Positions 43,501 to 51,950 of a stretch of 64,000 nt of DNA are shown here, one piece after another. This stretch comes from Spirosoma profusum (GTDB lineage Bacteria; Bacteroidota; Bacteroidia; Cytophagales; Spirosomataceae), in contig NZ_JACWZY010000032.1 of assembly GCF_014699005.1 (NCBI RefSeq), forward strand, positions 34,979 to 98,978, written 5' to 3'. The notes under the pieces are model-generated. The model saw nothing but the letters and a program-made list of their open reading frames with translations. It made no database searches and was not told the origin of the DNA. Both the position numbers and the translations under genes were made by a program. Within the stretch, counting starts at the first letter, position 1; each line of letters starts with the position of its first letter.

Positions 43501-44726
43501 TTCGTGCTGTTGCCATCCGCATCAAAATTAACAGTCCCCTGATTACTAATGGTTTGACCACCCGTTCCTGCGTTGACCATCGCTGTAATAGTAATCGTTA
43601 CCGAACCCCCTGACGGAATAGTCCCATTCCAGGAAGCAGTGTTTCCAGAGGTGCCAGCGCTACCGGAGCTCGCAGAAGCTGAAACCAGAGTTAAGCCACT
43701 CGGCAATACGTCTGAAAATTCATTTCCTGGATTATCACCTTGTGCGGAAGCTCCATTATTCGTTAGAACTACCGTATACGTAACAGCGCCCCCCGGAGTA
43801 AATGAGCCAGACACGGTTTTCGTGGCCGTGAGGCTGGCACTCGTCACACGTCCTAACGTGAAGGTGCCGAAATTTGCTGAGCCCCCCGTAACCCCATCGC
43901 TCAGTACGATACCTGCATTTGTTCCACCGTTGGCTGAGCAGGAGATAGGAGCCCACGCGCTACCCGAGTATCGGACAACGCGCAAGCCGGACGACGTAGT
44001 AATGGCTGAATTGGTCGCTACGTTCTGATACGCTAATCCTACAGCAGCAGAACCACTTCCCACCGTGTGATCAATCTGCCAGTATTCGTTGGCAGAGATA
44101 GCGGCTAAACAGGCTGCCAGGTTGGCCGGATTTGCGGGGGCTGTTTCAACGTATTGAGCCGTATAGGCATCGGCAGGAGTGCCTGTTGGTACAATTCGCG
44201 CTGGGCGATACGTGGTACCATTGCCAATTGGAAACGAAAAAGCATCATCCCCATTTTTCCGAACCGGACCCACTACGTGTGACGCATTTCCGGCACCTGC
44301 TGCCACAGCATTATCGCCCAGAGTAAGCAGATTTGATCCATTGGTACTGACAATACCATCGGTAAAATTGACCGTATTGGTAACCGAGATGGGAACGCCC
44401 AAAACGATAGCCGATCCAGCGGCCGAGTTTTGCAGCGTTAACGTTCGAGCCGTAAATCCAGTAGTGCCGCCAATGGTTTGCACCGCCGAACCCTTCAACT
44501 GGGCCTCGCCATTTGCGCTACCAAAGGTACCGTTGTTGGTTACGTTCGCACTAAACGACATAATACCCTCGTTGGTCACCGTGGCGCCCGCGGAGTTGGT
44601 AAAATTGTCTACCGTCGAAACCGTGGTGCCGGCCCCGACGAAGAGCGTGCCTTGATTGACAAACTGCGCTGTACTTCGTACAGACAGCAGCGTCATCAGA
44701 CTTATAATAAATAAAATATGTTTCAT
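40575..44726 (-). CDS. T9SS-exported surface adhesin with Ig/cadherin-like domains
   Basis: The ATG at 44726 gives a signal peptide (MKHILFIISLMTLLSVRSTA); the longer frame to 44837 has no leader role. The 1383-residue protein has a beta-rich N-terminal part (about 20-290), a DUF11-type domain (about 300-420, TVSGSFTPGGAVTYTVVLTN), several Ig-like repeats with Cys (TLTCTSPTVSLSAVGTGTY), three copies of an 85-residue domain ending YNWLAAC, YNWLANC or YNWLAVC, cadherin-like (dystroglycan type) domains (LTLSVTGLPAGLSFTPP), and a C-terminal T9SS type A sorting domain (VLGNPIEGNVVRLNV to LKLIKQ). It should be exported by type IX secretion and attached at the surface. Confidence 0.85.
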   Translation of the reverse strand: MKHILFIISLMTLLSVRSTAQFVNQGTLFVGAGTTVSTVDNFTNSAGATVTNEGIMSFSANVTNNGTFGSANGEAQLKGSAVQTIGGTTGFTARTLTLQNSAAGSAIVLGVPISVTNTVNFTDGIVSTNGSNLLTLGDNAVAAGAGNASHVVGPVRKNGDDAFSFPIGNGTTYRPARIVPTGTPADAYTAQYVETAPANPANLAACLAAISANEYWQIDHTVGSGSAAVGLAYQNVATNSAITTSSGLRVVRYSGSAWAPISCSANGGTNAGIVLSDGVTGGSANFGTFTLGRVTSASLTATKTVSGSFTPGGAVTYTVVLTNNGASAQGDNPGNEFSDVLPSGLTLVSASASSGSAGTSGNTASWNGTIPSGGSVTITITAMVNAGTGGQTISNQGTVNFDADGNSTNETSAQTDDPAVAGTSNPTNFTVTCPGVVATLTASPSTTITCTQTSLTLTAQGGNSYLFGGTGIVSQNATSGTAVVNAGGVYSVTVTNTITGCSSTTSLTISQNNSAPTVSINPSSATLTCTSPTVSLSAVGTGTYTWNTGAITQSISVSTATTYSVTLTGTNGCTASTSITVGQNTNPPVVSINPSSATLTCASPTASLSAIGTGTYRWSTGEITQTISVSTANTYSVTLTGVNGCTASTSATVISQQTSPTVTISANPGLILGPGQSTTLTASGANTYIWNTGAATAAIVVTNSGTYSVTGIAANTCTGTASVTVSNPFAISSVIANTCQQIAANRYVISFTPVYTGTNGQPISFSVVNEVFPTTAPGPYTLQLYTDNPVITLKAQQGGTPGEVTYAYNWLAACSSTQPNTSPRVNQPLTDQIAKVGEGFGYTIPQQTFTDNETPQSLTLSVTGLPAGLSFTPPSQIGGVPTTAGVSSVTVTATDPGGLTARASFVLTVVEPTATNTPPTLANPIPAQVGIQGQPFSLSVGTTFTDAQTPNGLVLSASGLPAGLNLVGTIISGTPSVSGTSTVSLTAVDPGGLSATTSFMLTIQPASVTASAPFAITGVNPITCTQVANNRYEISFQPRYSGLNGQTVNFWVVNELVPTTAPGPYSLQLYNDNPTIVLKARQDGSPGEATFSYNWLANCGAPPQPNSAPRVNQPLTNQTARVGQEFGYTIPQLTFTDNETPQSLVLSVSGLPAGLNFSPPTQIGGVPSVSGVSSVTVTATDPGGLFVSTTFSLTVLPANAPVGFAITGVQTISCVSAGANRRTITFTPQYSGLDGSPVSFSVVNELLPTTNSGPYSLTLYTDNTTLQLRAQQGGATASYAYNWLAVCNAPTRQGVSEQTIPLQVKVLGNPIEGNVVRLNVTGAQGQRLKVALVNGQGAVVGNQAVEDASAEQSVELPFKGGAGLYLLRVSTPEQQQTLKLIKQ

Positions 44727-44886
44727 GAATGACTGGTCGAGAGATTTTCGCTTTGACTGAGTCGAATTGAATGGATACGTCGGGGGAAATCGATTGCCTG
44801 CTACGTTCCGTAGAAACAGCGATACGCCGAACGCCATAAGATAAAGGCTGGCTAAAGTCCCAGTTACCCTTACCTTAAAAAGTGCC

Positions 44887-45696
44887 CTAATTAATGCCTA
44901 CCCCAGCACTAGCATAGCCGACTGCGGTATTTACAAGTGATAACCCGGCAGCCGTGCATGAATAAACAAGCAGTAAACGGGTTCCCGCCGTTACCGGTAT
45001 GTTTAACCCGGTAGTAAGGCCGCTCGATGTAGCTCCTACAGGCAGTATACCGGTGAGCGGAGGGGATAATGTGACAATAGCGCCCGGGACAGGAGTAAAT
45101 GTATTAGTTGGTGCATTAGATGAATATAACTGAGCCTGAATCGTGATGGTCGTGCCAAGTAATGACATAGCGTTGGTTGTACTAAAGTAGCCCGACAGAG
45201 AAGTAATGGTGCCATCTCGCGGTACCGAAAAAGCCTTATTGATATCTCCACCAGAAAATCCGGTCAGATCAATATTTCCGCCAATGAATGAAACGCCGGA
45301 ATAAGAATTGCCAAAACCTAATAAAGCGCCTGTTCCTTGCAGACCACCCAAAATAGTTGCCATGGTTACAGGAACTCCCGATGCAAAAGGGATGATAGCT
45401 CCACCGCCACCACCACCAGCGGGAATATCCGCCGTGGTAGCCAGCCTGACCCAGGTTCCGCCTTTATAAACATAAAACCCGGCGGTGCCGCCCGTCTGAT
45501 AAACCAGTAAGCCTTCGGTTGGCGAGGTGACGCTGCCCGTGCTGGCTACCCTGGGAATCAGTAACCCTTTGTCTGCGGAATTGATTTCAAGCTGGGCGCC
45601 GGCAGCTGGCGTTTGGGTGCCAATACCTACCTGCGCGAAACTGACTAAACTAACAAATGAGAAAAAGAGGAGGAAGAGTAATAAAGTTTTTTTCAT
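44887..45696 (-). CDS. secreted protein with BclB-type exosporium C-terminal domain
   Basis: A 269-residue exported protein with a signal peptide (FSFVSLVSFAQ). The first part is the common Bacteroidota opening VGIGTQTPAAGAQLEINSAD with LLIPRV, followed by a Gly run. From about residue 105 it matches the BclB C-terminal domain of Bacillus exosporium glycoproteins: IPFASGVPVTMATILGG, VSFIGGNIDLTG, FSVPRDGTITSLSGYFSTT, ITIQAQLYSSNAP and LLLVYSCTAAGLSLVNT. In Bacillus this domain forms trimeric surface heads. The N-terminal Ala/Gln motif is Bacteroidota-like, so the domain was probably gained by exchange. It may be a surface or extracellular trimer. Neighbouring genes are the adhesin downstream and an ECF sigma factor upstream. 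Confidence 0.75.
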   Translation of the reverse strand: MKKTLLLFLLFFSFVSLVSFAQVGIGTQTPAAGAQLEINSADKGLLIPRVASTGSVTSPTEGLLVYQTGGTAGFYVYKGGTWVRLATTADIPAGGGGGGAIIPFASGVPVTMATILGGLQGTGALLGFGNSYSGVSFIGGNIDLTGFSGGDINKAFSVPRDGTITSLSGYFSTTNAMSLLGTTITIQAQLYSSNAPTNTFTPVPGAIVTLSPPLTGILPVGATSSGLTTGLNIPVTAGTRLLLVYSCTAAGLSLVNTAVGYASAGVGIN

Positions 45697-45927
45697 GACT
45701 GAGTTTATTAAAGGAATTGGTTGAACATTTGTTAACTATTGTAACTGATTGAGGCAATATGATACGTTTGATTAATCACTGGTGCATAGGTAAGTAATTT
45801 TATTTTATAACCAAAAAAATCTAATCACATATTTAAATAAAATAATTGTTAATGGTTTTTAAGTTACCGTAAACATTAATAAGATAATATTACAACAGAT
45901 TATAGCTATTGTCCAGTTTATTGATAA

Positions 45928-46482
45928 TTAGGTAGTATACAGCTTCTTTAGCTTATCGCGCGTTCGTTTCAGGCGTACTTTCACATTCCCTTCCGTCAGT
46001 TGACAGCGCGCGCTAATATCCCGGATGGATAAACCCTGCTCATACCGCAGTTTGAACAGCGTAAGTTCTTCTTCCGGCAACTGGTTTATCGTATTAGTTA
46101 ATCGCTGTAGGCGATAGTCCGGCAGTTCAGTCGAATCGGTTTCTGCTACGTAGTAAGGCTCTCCAGCCGCCAGATAAGCCGACAGCGATTCGTAGGGAAT
46201 GCGTTTGCTGAAACGTAGCTGATCCAGGCAGTGATTGCGGGTTATGGCATACAGCCAGGTCGAAAACGAGGAGCGATTATGAAACGCATGCAGCCGCTCG
46301 AAGACTTTTATAAAAATGTCCTGCGTGTAATCTTCAGCCGTCAACGTATCGTTTGTCATGGACAGACACGTTCGATAGACTTTCCTGATGTAGCGGTTGT
46401 ACAACTCGTCGAAGCTATCAAAACGATTAACGCTCTGAAAGTCGTCTATCAATTGCTTGTCGGCAAGTTTACTTTTTTTCAT
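45928..46482 (-). CDS. ECF-type RNA polymerase sigma factor
   Basis: A 184-residue sigma-70 family protein of the extracytoplasmic-function group. Region 2 is seen in FDELYNRYIRKVYRTCLSMT and the core-binding/-10 segment YTQDIFIKVFERLHAF with FSTWLYAITRNHCLDQLR. Region 4, the -35 helix-turn-helix, is LPEEELTLFKLRYEQGLSIR to LTEGNVKVRLKRTRDKLKK. No anti-sigma (FecR-like) gene is adjacent, so it is an orphan. It lies among surface-protein genes and is divergent from the beta-roll gene cluster, so it may control them. The 231 bases between its stop and the BclB-type gene are very AT-rich (promoter for the latter). Confidence 0.92.
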   Translation of the reverse strand: MKKSKLADKQLIDDFQSVNRFDSFDELYNRYIRKVYRTCLSMTNDTLTAEDYTQDIFIKVFERLHAFHNRSSFSTWLYAITRNHCLDQLRFSKRIPYESLSAYLAAGEPYYVAETDSTELPDYRLQRLTNTINQLPEEELTLFKLRYEQGLSIRDISARCQLTEGNVKVRLKRTRDKLKKLYTT

Positions 46483-46555
46483 TCGGCTTCAACGGAGAGT
46501 AGCTATTTGTTTCCTGATAAAACAGGTCGGCAAGTTCCGCATGGAGAGACTCATG

Positions 46556-46597
46556 CGCTAACACTCTCGTCGCATTCGCTAACGCTCTCGTCGCATT
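46556..46597. repeat. 21-base tandem duplication
   Basis: CGCTAACACTCTCGTCGCATT (46556-46576) is followed directly by the same 21-base unit with one change (A to G) at 46577-46597. Confidence 0.75.
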
Positions 46598-46628
46598 TTC
46601 TGGAATTGGCTCAAATTTTAGCCTGTTT

Positions 46629-46670
46629 CGACGTAGCAAATCAATCAATCATGGCTGATTTGCTACGTCG
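46629..46670. repeat. 15-base-arm palindrome, possible operator
   Basis: CGACGTAGCAAATCA (46629-46643) pairs exactly with TGATTTGCTACGTCG (46656-46670) around a 12-base loop. It sits 46 bases before the promoter-like element of the beta-roll gene, in the shared region with the sigma factor gene. Confidence 0.5.
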
Positions 46671-46715
46671 TTTCAATACCTATCGCTAAGTATATCTAGT
46701 TGGGCCTAACCGGTC

Positions 46716-46759
46716 ACTCAAAACTTGACCGATGATTGGACAGGCTTCTACTATCTTCA
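46716..46759 (+). promoter_or_regulatory. candidate promoter of first beta-roll gene
   Basis: ACTCAAAA at 46716-46723 and TATCTTCA at 46752-46759 (36 bases apart) recur before the second beta-roll gene at nearly the same spacing (35 bases), with unrelated sequence between. This is inference from conservation. Confidence 0.4.
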
Positions 46760-46785
46760 CCTCTGAACACTGAACGAGACACATC

Positions 46786-48780
46786 ATGAAAAAGATTTAT
46801 GGATTTCTTCCGGCCGCACTCCTTATTTCCGGCCTTTCGTATGGGCAGAATAATTTAATTGTCCGAGCACCGGTTTCAGGTGCTCCTGGTTTGCAAAACA
46901 CCATATTTGGCATTGGTGCCGGTACGGCTGCTGGCGGCCCTGGTACGTTCGGTGTTTATGTGGGTTATCAGGCAGGGCAAAGTAATACTAGTGGGGATGG
47001 GAACACATTTGTTGGTATGGTTGCCGGGGCTAATAACACCACTGGGCGCTACAATACGGCTTTAGGGTATGGAGCAGGATCGGCCTTTACAATAGGGTAT
47101 TCAAACATTTCAATCGGTGGGTTCTCGGGGGCTGGCACTGCGGGTATTCAAAACACAGTAACGGGCTATTTTGCAGGGTATGATTTGACTACGGGTTATA
47201 GTAATACGTTTTACGGCCATTTAGCCGGATCCAATACCACAACTGGGGATATGAATGTAGCCATCGGCCCCGGAGCGCTGCAAAATGTTACCACCGCCAG
47301 CCGGAATGTCATGTTAGGCGATTCGGCGGGGTATAATAATACGTCAAGCCAGAATGTAATGTTGGGTAGTAGAGCTGGCTTCACCAATTCGTCGAGTACT
47401 GAACAAACTTTTGTCGGCTTTGAAGCTGGCTATAGTAATACACTTGGCGACGGGAACACGTTTTTAGGGTATGTGGCTGGTCGTGCCAATGCCGGTGGAG
47501 CCTATAATACCTTTCTGGGTAGTTATGCGGGTAATTCTAATCAAGGTGGGGGCTCTAATACCTTCATTGGCCGACGAACTGGAGGGGCTAATAGCAGCGG
47601 AAGCCAGAATACCTTCGTCGGTGCTTATGCCGGGGAGCTCGCTGGTACGGGTGGGAACAATGTTTTTATGGGTTATCAGGCAGGCAACAGAACCAATACC
47701 GGTGGAAGTAATGTATTTGCTGGTTACCGGGCGGGCTTTAACAATACCTCCGGTGCTTTTAACGTGTTCCTGGGGCAGCAGGCAGGGCTTAGCAATACTA
47801 CCGGCGGCAGTAACCTGTTTATGGGCTCCTTTGCGGGTGCCAGCAGCAACGGCTCTTATAACCTGTTCATCGGTAACTCATCGGGCCAGCAAACGACCTC
47901 GGGTGGGGGTAACACCTTCATTGGCAATGGCTCAGGCTATGGCAATACCACCGGTCAGAACAATACCTATATCGGCAATGGGGCTGGCTTCACCGGCAAT
48001 GGGGCGGGTCAGAGCAACACCTTCATCGGCCAGAATGCGGGCGTCTCATCGGGGGCCGTGGTTAATAACTCGACGGCCATCGGGGCGGGTGCTCAGGTAT
48101 CGGCCGACAATTCGATTGTGTTGGGCGCTCCCAGTCCTATCTGGAAAGTAGGCATCGGCAACACCGCTCCCAACAATAAGCTGGAGATTACCCATGGCAC
48201 CAATGGGCAGTCGGGCCTGCGCTTCACGAACATGAACAACTCCACCCCAGCCGCCATGACCAATCAATACAAGTTTCTCTCAGTCAACGAACAGGGTGAC
48301 GTAGTGATGGCCAGCATGAATAGTTCGGCTCGGGAGGGCGTAGCTGACTCGTTCTGGCAGCGGAAAGGCTCATTCCTGCAAAGCACCCAGAACGACGCGG
48401 TCATTATTGGAAACAACGTAGCACGTACCCCCTCTGGCTATAAGCTGTTTGTAGAAGAAGGTATCCTCACCGAGAAGGTCAAAGTCGCTATCAAGAACAG
48501 CAGCGAGTGGAGCGATTACGTCTTCGATGATACGTATCAACTGAAGGGCTTATCGGAAGTGGAGCGGTACGTGAAAGCCAACAGGCATTTACCGGGTGTA
48601 CCCTCGGCCACGGACGTAGTGAAGCAGGGTATCGACGTGGCGAAGATGGATGCTACGTTACTGGCCAAGATCGAAGAGTTGACTCTGTATAGCATTCAAC
48701 AGGAGAAGGATAATAAGCAATTACGGACGGAGGTCGACGAACTGAAGCAACTGGTCAAACAACTTCTGGAGAAAAAATAA
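46786..48780 (+). CDS. beta-roll repeat surface protein, copy 1
   Basis: A 664-residue exported protein (signal peptide LLISGLSYGQ). Residues about 40-440 are about 25 tandem units of 13-16 residues with the pattern NTFxGxxAGxxNxxGxxN (for example NTFVGMVAGANNTTGRYN), predicting a left-handed beta-roll as in YadA-type stalks. A short globular region and a C-terminal domain follow: SDYVFDDTYQLKGLSEVERY, NRHLPGVPSATDVV and a leucine-zipper-like coiled coil (ELTLYSIQQEKDNKQLRTEV) ending QLLEKK. The tail is common in Bacteroidota and could trimerise the protein like an S74 chaperone tail, but no autocleavage Ser is evident. Its 3' half is nearly identical to the next gene. Confidence 0.8.
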   Translation: MKKIYGFLPAALLISGLSYGQNNLIVRAPVSGAPGLQNTIFGIGAGTAAGGPGTFGVYVGYQAGQSNTSGDGNTFVGMVAGANNTTGRYNTALGYGAGSAFTIGYSNISIGGFSGAGTAGIQNTVTGYFAGYDLTTGYSNTFYGHLAGSNTTTGDMNVAIGPGALQNVTTASRNVMLGDSAGYNNTSSQNVMLGSRAGFTNSSSTEQTFVGFEAGYSNTLGDGNTFLGYVAGRANAGGAYNTFLGSYAGNSNQGGGSNTFIGRRTGGANSSGSQNTFVGAYAGELAGTGGNNVFMGYQAGNRTNTGGSNVFAGYRAGFNNTSGAFNVFLGQQAGLSNTTGGSNLFMGSFAGASSNGSYNLFIGNSSGQQTTSGGGNTFIGNGSGYGNTTGQNNTYIGNGAGFTGNGAGQSNTFIGQNAGVSSGAVVNNSTAIGAGAQVSADNSIVLGAPSPIWKVGIGNTAPNNKLEITHGTNGQSGLRFTNMNNSTPAAMTNQYKFLSVNEQGDVVMASMNSSAREGVADSFWQRKGSFLQSTQNDAVIIGNNVARTPSGYKLFVEEGILTEKVKVAIKNSSEWSDYVFDDTYQLKGLSEVERYVKANRHLPGVPSATDVVKQGIDVAKMDATLLAKIEELTLYSIQQEKDNKQLRTEVDELKQLVKQLLEKK

Positions 48781-48800
48781 CGCATCTCAAAACGATTTCC

Positions 48801-48844
48801 AACATAACGGGCGATACGTATCAATACGTATCGCCCGTTATGTT
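48801..48844 (+). terminator. 20-base-arm hairpin terminator, copy 1
   Basis: Perfect arms 48801-48820 and 48825-48844 around loop TCAA, ending with TGTTTAAATG. The hairpin and its upstream CAAAACGATTTCCAAC are repeated after the third beta-roll copy at 51951-51996. Confidence 0.7.
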
Positions 48845-48888
48845 TAAATGCCCGGTTAATAGGTAAGATACGTAGTAATCAACCGCTT

Positions 48889-48931
48889 ACTCAAAAGTTT
48901 ACAGTTCCAGTACGTCCTGAATCTATCTTCA
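48889..48931 (+). promoter_or_regulatory. candidate promoter of second beta-roll gene
   Basis: ACTCAAAA at 48889-48896 and TATCTTCA at 48924-48931, same elements as at 46716-46759. Upstream at 48868 is GATACGTAGTAAT, a 13-base word also present near 6925. Confidence 0.4.
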
Positions 48932-48957
48932 TTGTCTAACACTTAACGATAAGAATT

Positions 48958-50628
48958 ATGAAAAAGACTTACGGCTTTCTCGTAGTGGCAACCCTTGTAT
49001 CTGGCCTGACGTATGGGCAGAATGGTACTAATTTAGTCATCCGTACGCCGGTTACAGCGACTCCAGGATTATATAACACACTGCTGGGCATCGGGACCGG
49101 TCTATCGATTACTACTAACGGCGATGATAACACGGTAGTAGGCTACCAGGCAGGTAATAAACTGACCTCGGGGTACGATAATACGTATGTAGGTTATCAG
49201 GCAGGTTTCAGCAATAACACTGGACTCAGTAATACGTTTTTAGGCCATAGTTCCGGCTATAGTAATCTCACGGGGAGTAGTAATGTTTTTATAGGTAAAG
49301 AAGCCGGCAAAAGTAATACACAAGGAACCACTAATGTTTTTGTAGGTGCAGGTGCAGGCAGCGACAATAAAAGTGGGAACAATAATGTGTTCTTAGGCAT
49401 GAATACTGGTGTTACCAACGAGACCGGAGATAACAACACCTTTCTTGGGAGGGCTGCTGGGTATTACAATCTCTCGGCTAGCAATAATATCGCCGTAGGC
49501 TACCAGGCCGGTTATAACATGAGCACAGGCGGAAATAACATCATGATTGGGGTTCAGGCGGGCAATAAAACCTCTTTAGGTACTAATAATGTATTTGCAG
49601 GTTACCAGGCAGGCTTTAACAATATCAGTGGTGGTAGCAACCTGTTTCTGGGTGCCTATGCAGGCGCCAGTAGCAACGGCTCCTACAACCTCTTCATCGG
49701 CAACTCCTCCGGACAACTTACTACCTCGGGCGCAGGCAACACCTTCATTGGCAATGGCTCGGGATACGCCAACGGTACCGGCAGCAACAATACTTATATC
49801 GGCAATGGGGCTGGCTTCACCGGCAATGCCGCTGGTCAGAGCAACACCTTCATCGGCCAGAATGCGGGGGTGTCCTCCGGGGCCGTGGTCAATAACGCCA
49901 CTGCCATCGGGGCCGGTGCTCAGGTATCGGCCGACAATTCGATTGTCTTGGGCGCTCCCAGTCCTATCTGGAAAGTAGGCATCGGCAACACCGCTCCCAA
50001 CAATAAGCTGGAGATTACCCATGGCACCAATGGGCAGTCGGGTCTGCGCTTCACGAACCTGAAGAGCACGGACGCGGCTTCGTTGACTAACCAAACTAAA
50101 GTTCTGTCTGTCAACAGTAGTGGGGATGTCATTCTGGTCAGTACCAATGGCTCGACTCGGGAAGGCGTAGCTGACTCGTTCTGGCAGCGGAAAGGCTCAT
50201 TCCTGCAAAGCACCCAGAACGACGCGGTCATTATTGGAAACAACGTAGCACGTACCCCCTCTGGCTATAAGCTGTTTGTGGAAGAAGGTATCCTCACCGA
50301 GAAGGTCAAAGTCGCTATCAAGAACAGCAGCGAGTGGAGCGATTACGTCTTCGATGATACGTACCAACTGAAGGGCTTATCGGAAGTGGAGCGGTACGTG
50401 AAAGCCAACAGGCATTTACCGGGTGTACCCTCGGCCACGGACGTAGTGAAGCAGGGTATCGACGTGGCGAAGATGGATGCTACGTTACTGGCCAAGATCG
50501 AAGAGTTGACCCTTTATAGCATTAAGTTGGAGAAAGATAACCGTGAGCAGAAAGCTATCAATCAGCAGCAACAGGCCCAGCTAGATGAACTGAAACAGCT
50601 CGTGCGGCAACTGCTGGAGAAGAAATAA
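48958..50628 (+). CDS. beta-roll repeat surface protein, copy 2
   Basis: A 556-residue paralogue of copy 1, with fewer roll units (about 20; residues 40-330), a signal peptide (VSGLTYGQ) and the same C-terminal domain (SDYVFDDTYQLKGLSEVERY). The tail differs: KLEKDNREQKAINQQQQAQ replaces the QQEKDNKQ stretch and no hairpin follows. From the conserved INNAT/NNSTAIGAGA block onward (49910 to 50525) it is almost base-identical to copy 1, apart from one divergent block of about 100 bases (50059-50162). It is expected at the cell surface as a trimeric fibre. Adjacent tandem copies suggest recombination and variable repeat number. Confidence 0.8.
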   Translation: MKKTYGFLVVATLVSGLTYGQNGTNLVIRTPVTATPGLYNTLLGIGTGLSITTNGDDNTVVGYQAGNKLTSGYDNTYVGYQAGFSNNTGLSNTFLGHSSGYSNLTGSSNVFIGKEAGKSNTQGTTNVFVGAGAGSDNKSGNNNVFLGMNTGVTNETGDNNTFLGRAAGYYNLSASNNIAVGYQAGYNMSTGGNNIMIGVQAGNKTSLGTNNVFAGYQAGFNNISGGSNLFLGAYAGASSNGSYNLFIGNSSGQLTTSGAGNTFIGNGSGYANGTGSNNTYIGNGAGFTGNAAGQSNTFIGQNAGVSSGAVVNNATAIGAGAQVSADNSIVLGAPSPIWKVGIGNTAPNNKLEITHGTNGQSGLRFTNLKSTDAASLTNQTKVLSVNSSGDVILVSTNGSTREGVADSFWQRKGSFLQSTQNDAVIIGNNVARTPSGYKLFVEEGILTEKVKVAIKNSSEWSDYVFDDTYQLKGLSEVERYVKANRHLPGVPSATDVVKQGIDVAKMDATLLAKIEELTLYSIKLEKDNREQKAINQQQQAQLDELKQLVRQLLEKK

Positions 50629-50788
50629 TGTCTTTCTCGCTCACCAATTAATTAATCGCTTGTTTTGTATGTTAGGTTTGGGTTAATCGATTGACTATCA
50701 GTTGAAATGTGTTTACCTTTCCTTTGCCTTGAGCCCGAAAATGGCTTGGTAAACATCATTTCAATCGAAACCTAACCCCATTCAAAAC

Positions 50789-51930
50789 ATGAAAACATGC
50801 TACGCAATTTCCATCCTCTACCTGCTGAGCCAGGAGGCTCTGGCCCAGACTAACTATGTGGCGAACATAGCCAATGCCGCTTCTCCGGGCAACAACAGCA
50901 CACTGCTGGGGCCTGGAGCAGGCGGGAGCGGCAGTCTGACGGGCGACCGCAATACGTTTACTGGCTTCAATGCCGGCTATTCGCTGACTGATGGATACTG
51001 GAACAGTTTTTACGGGATGGATGCGGGGAAGTTCACAACGACGGGTAAAGAAAATGTGTTTACGGGCTATGAAGCGGGTTTGAACAATACGGGGGAACTT
51101 TTAATGTGTTTGTAGGTACAGGGTCTGGTCACGATAATACCAGTGACAACAACAGCTTTGTGGGCCATAATGCGGGCTACGCCAACTCCACCGGTGATGA
51201 GAACAGTTTTGTGGGCAGTAAGTAGTGCGGGCTATAACACCACCGGCTCTCAGAACAGCTTTCTAGGTACTAATGCGGGGGCCAACATCATCACCGGCAG
51301 CTACAATACCATGCTGGGCTACAACACCCAACCCACCAGCGGTACGCTCCAGAACGCAGTGACCATCGGAGCTTATGCCACCGTGGCCCGTAGTAACGCC
51401 ATTATCCTGGGCAACCCTGGTAACACCAGTATGGCGGTTGGCATCGGCACCAACAACCTGCAGTTTCCCCTGGACGTGCGAGGTATCATCCGCTTGCAGA
51501 ACAGCGGCACCATCAAGTTTACTCATCTGCTCAACCCCCACCTCAGGAATGGCACGACCGACCAGTTTCTGACCGTCAACGAGCAGGGCGAAATCGTGCT
51601 GGCCCGCCACCGCCTGCGCATTGAAGACGTAGCACAGTGGAGCGACCGAGTGTTTGCAAAAGGGTATGTGCTACGTCCGTTGAGCTGGGTGGCGCAGTAC
51701 CTAGGCGAGCATGGTCATTTGCCCAACGTACCTTCGGCAATAGAGGTGGTAGAAGTAGGGGTTGATCTGGTGACCCTGAACGCTACGTTGCTGGAGAAGA
51801 TCGAAGAACTCACCCTCTACAGCATCCAACAAGAAAAAGACGCTCAGGCAGAGAAGCAAAAAAAAGCCAGCTTCGGGCGGAGGTTGATGAGTTGAAGCAA
51901 CTGGTAAAACAGCTTCTGGAGAAAAAATGA
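50789..51930 (+). pseudogene. beta-roll copy 3 with three frameshifts
   Basis: The translation follows the family from the signal peptide (MKTCYAISILYLLSQEALAQ) through roll units (NTFTGFNAGYSLTDGY) to the C-terminal domain (HLPNVPSAIEVVEVG) and QLVKQLLEKK, but three frame changes are needed. One base is missing in a G run near 51091-51095. An AGTA tandem duplication (+4 bases) lies near 51217-51224, in ...GGCAGTAAGTAGTGCG.... One base is missing in or near an A8 run near 51858-51865. The first two compensate for each other: the frame before 51095 and after 51226 is the same, so a 40-residue block is out of frame. Read with all three corrected, the protein is about 380 residues. Phase variation or sequencing error are alternatives. 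Confidence 0.75.
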
Positions 51931-51950
51931 CGCTATTCCAAAACGATTTC

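Larger units (their letters stand above)
46483..46785. promoter_or_regulatory. 303-base divergent region of ECF sigma and beta-roll cluster
   Basis: The region holds a 21-base tandem duplication (46556-46597), a 15-base-arm palindrome whose arms end in GCTACGTCG (46629-46670), and the promoter-like pair ACTCAAAA (46716-46723) and TATCTTCA (46752-46759). All are candidate control sites. Confidence 0.5.

Noticed and set aside
42667..44028. Several + strand open frames inside the adhesin gene
   Set aside because: They follow the repeat period of the minus-strand Ig-like domains and show no independent features.
45697..45927. AT-rich spacer checked for a small RNA or riboswitch
   Set aside because: No stable stem or known riboswitch core was visible; it is best read as promoter DNA.
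46231..46689. 152-residue + strand open frame across the sigma factor start
   Set aside because: It overlaps the well-supported ECF sigma gene and the promoter region.
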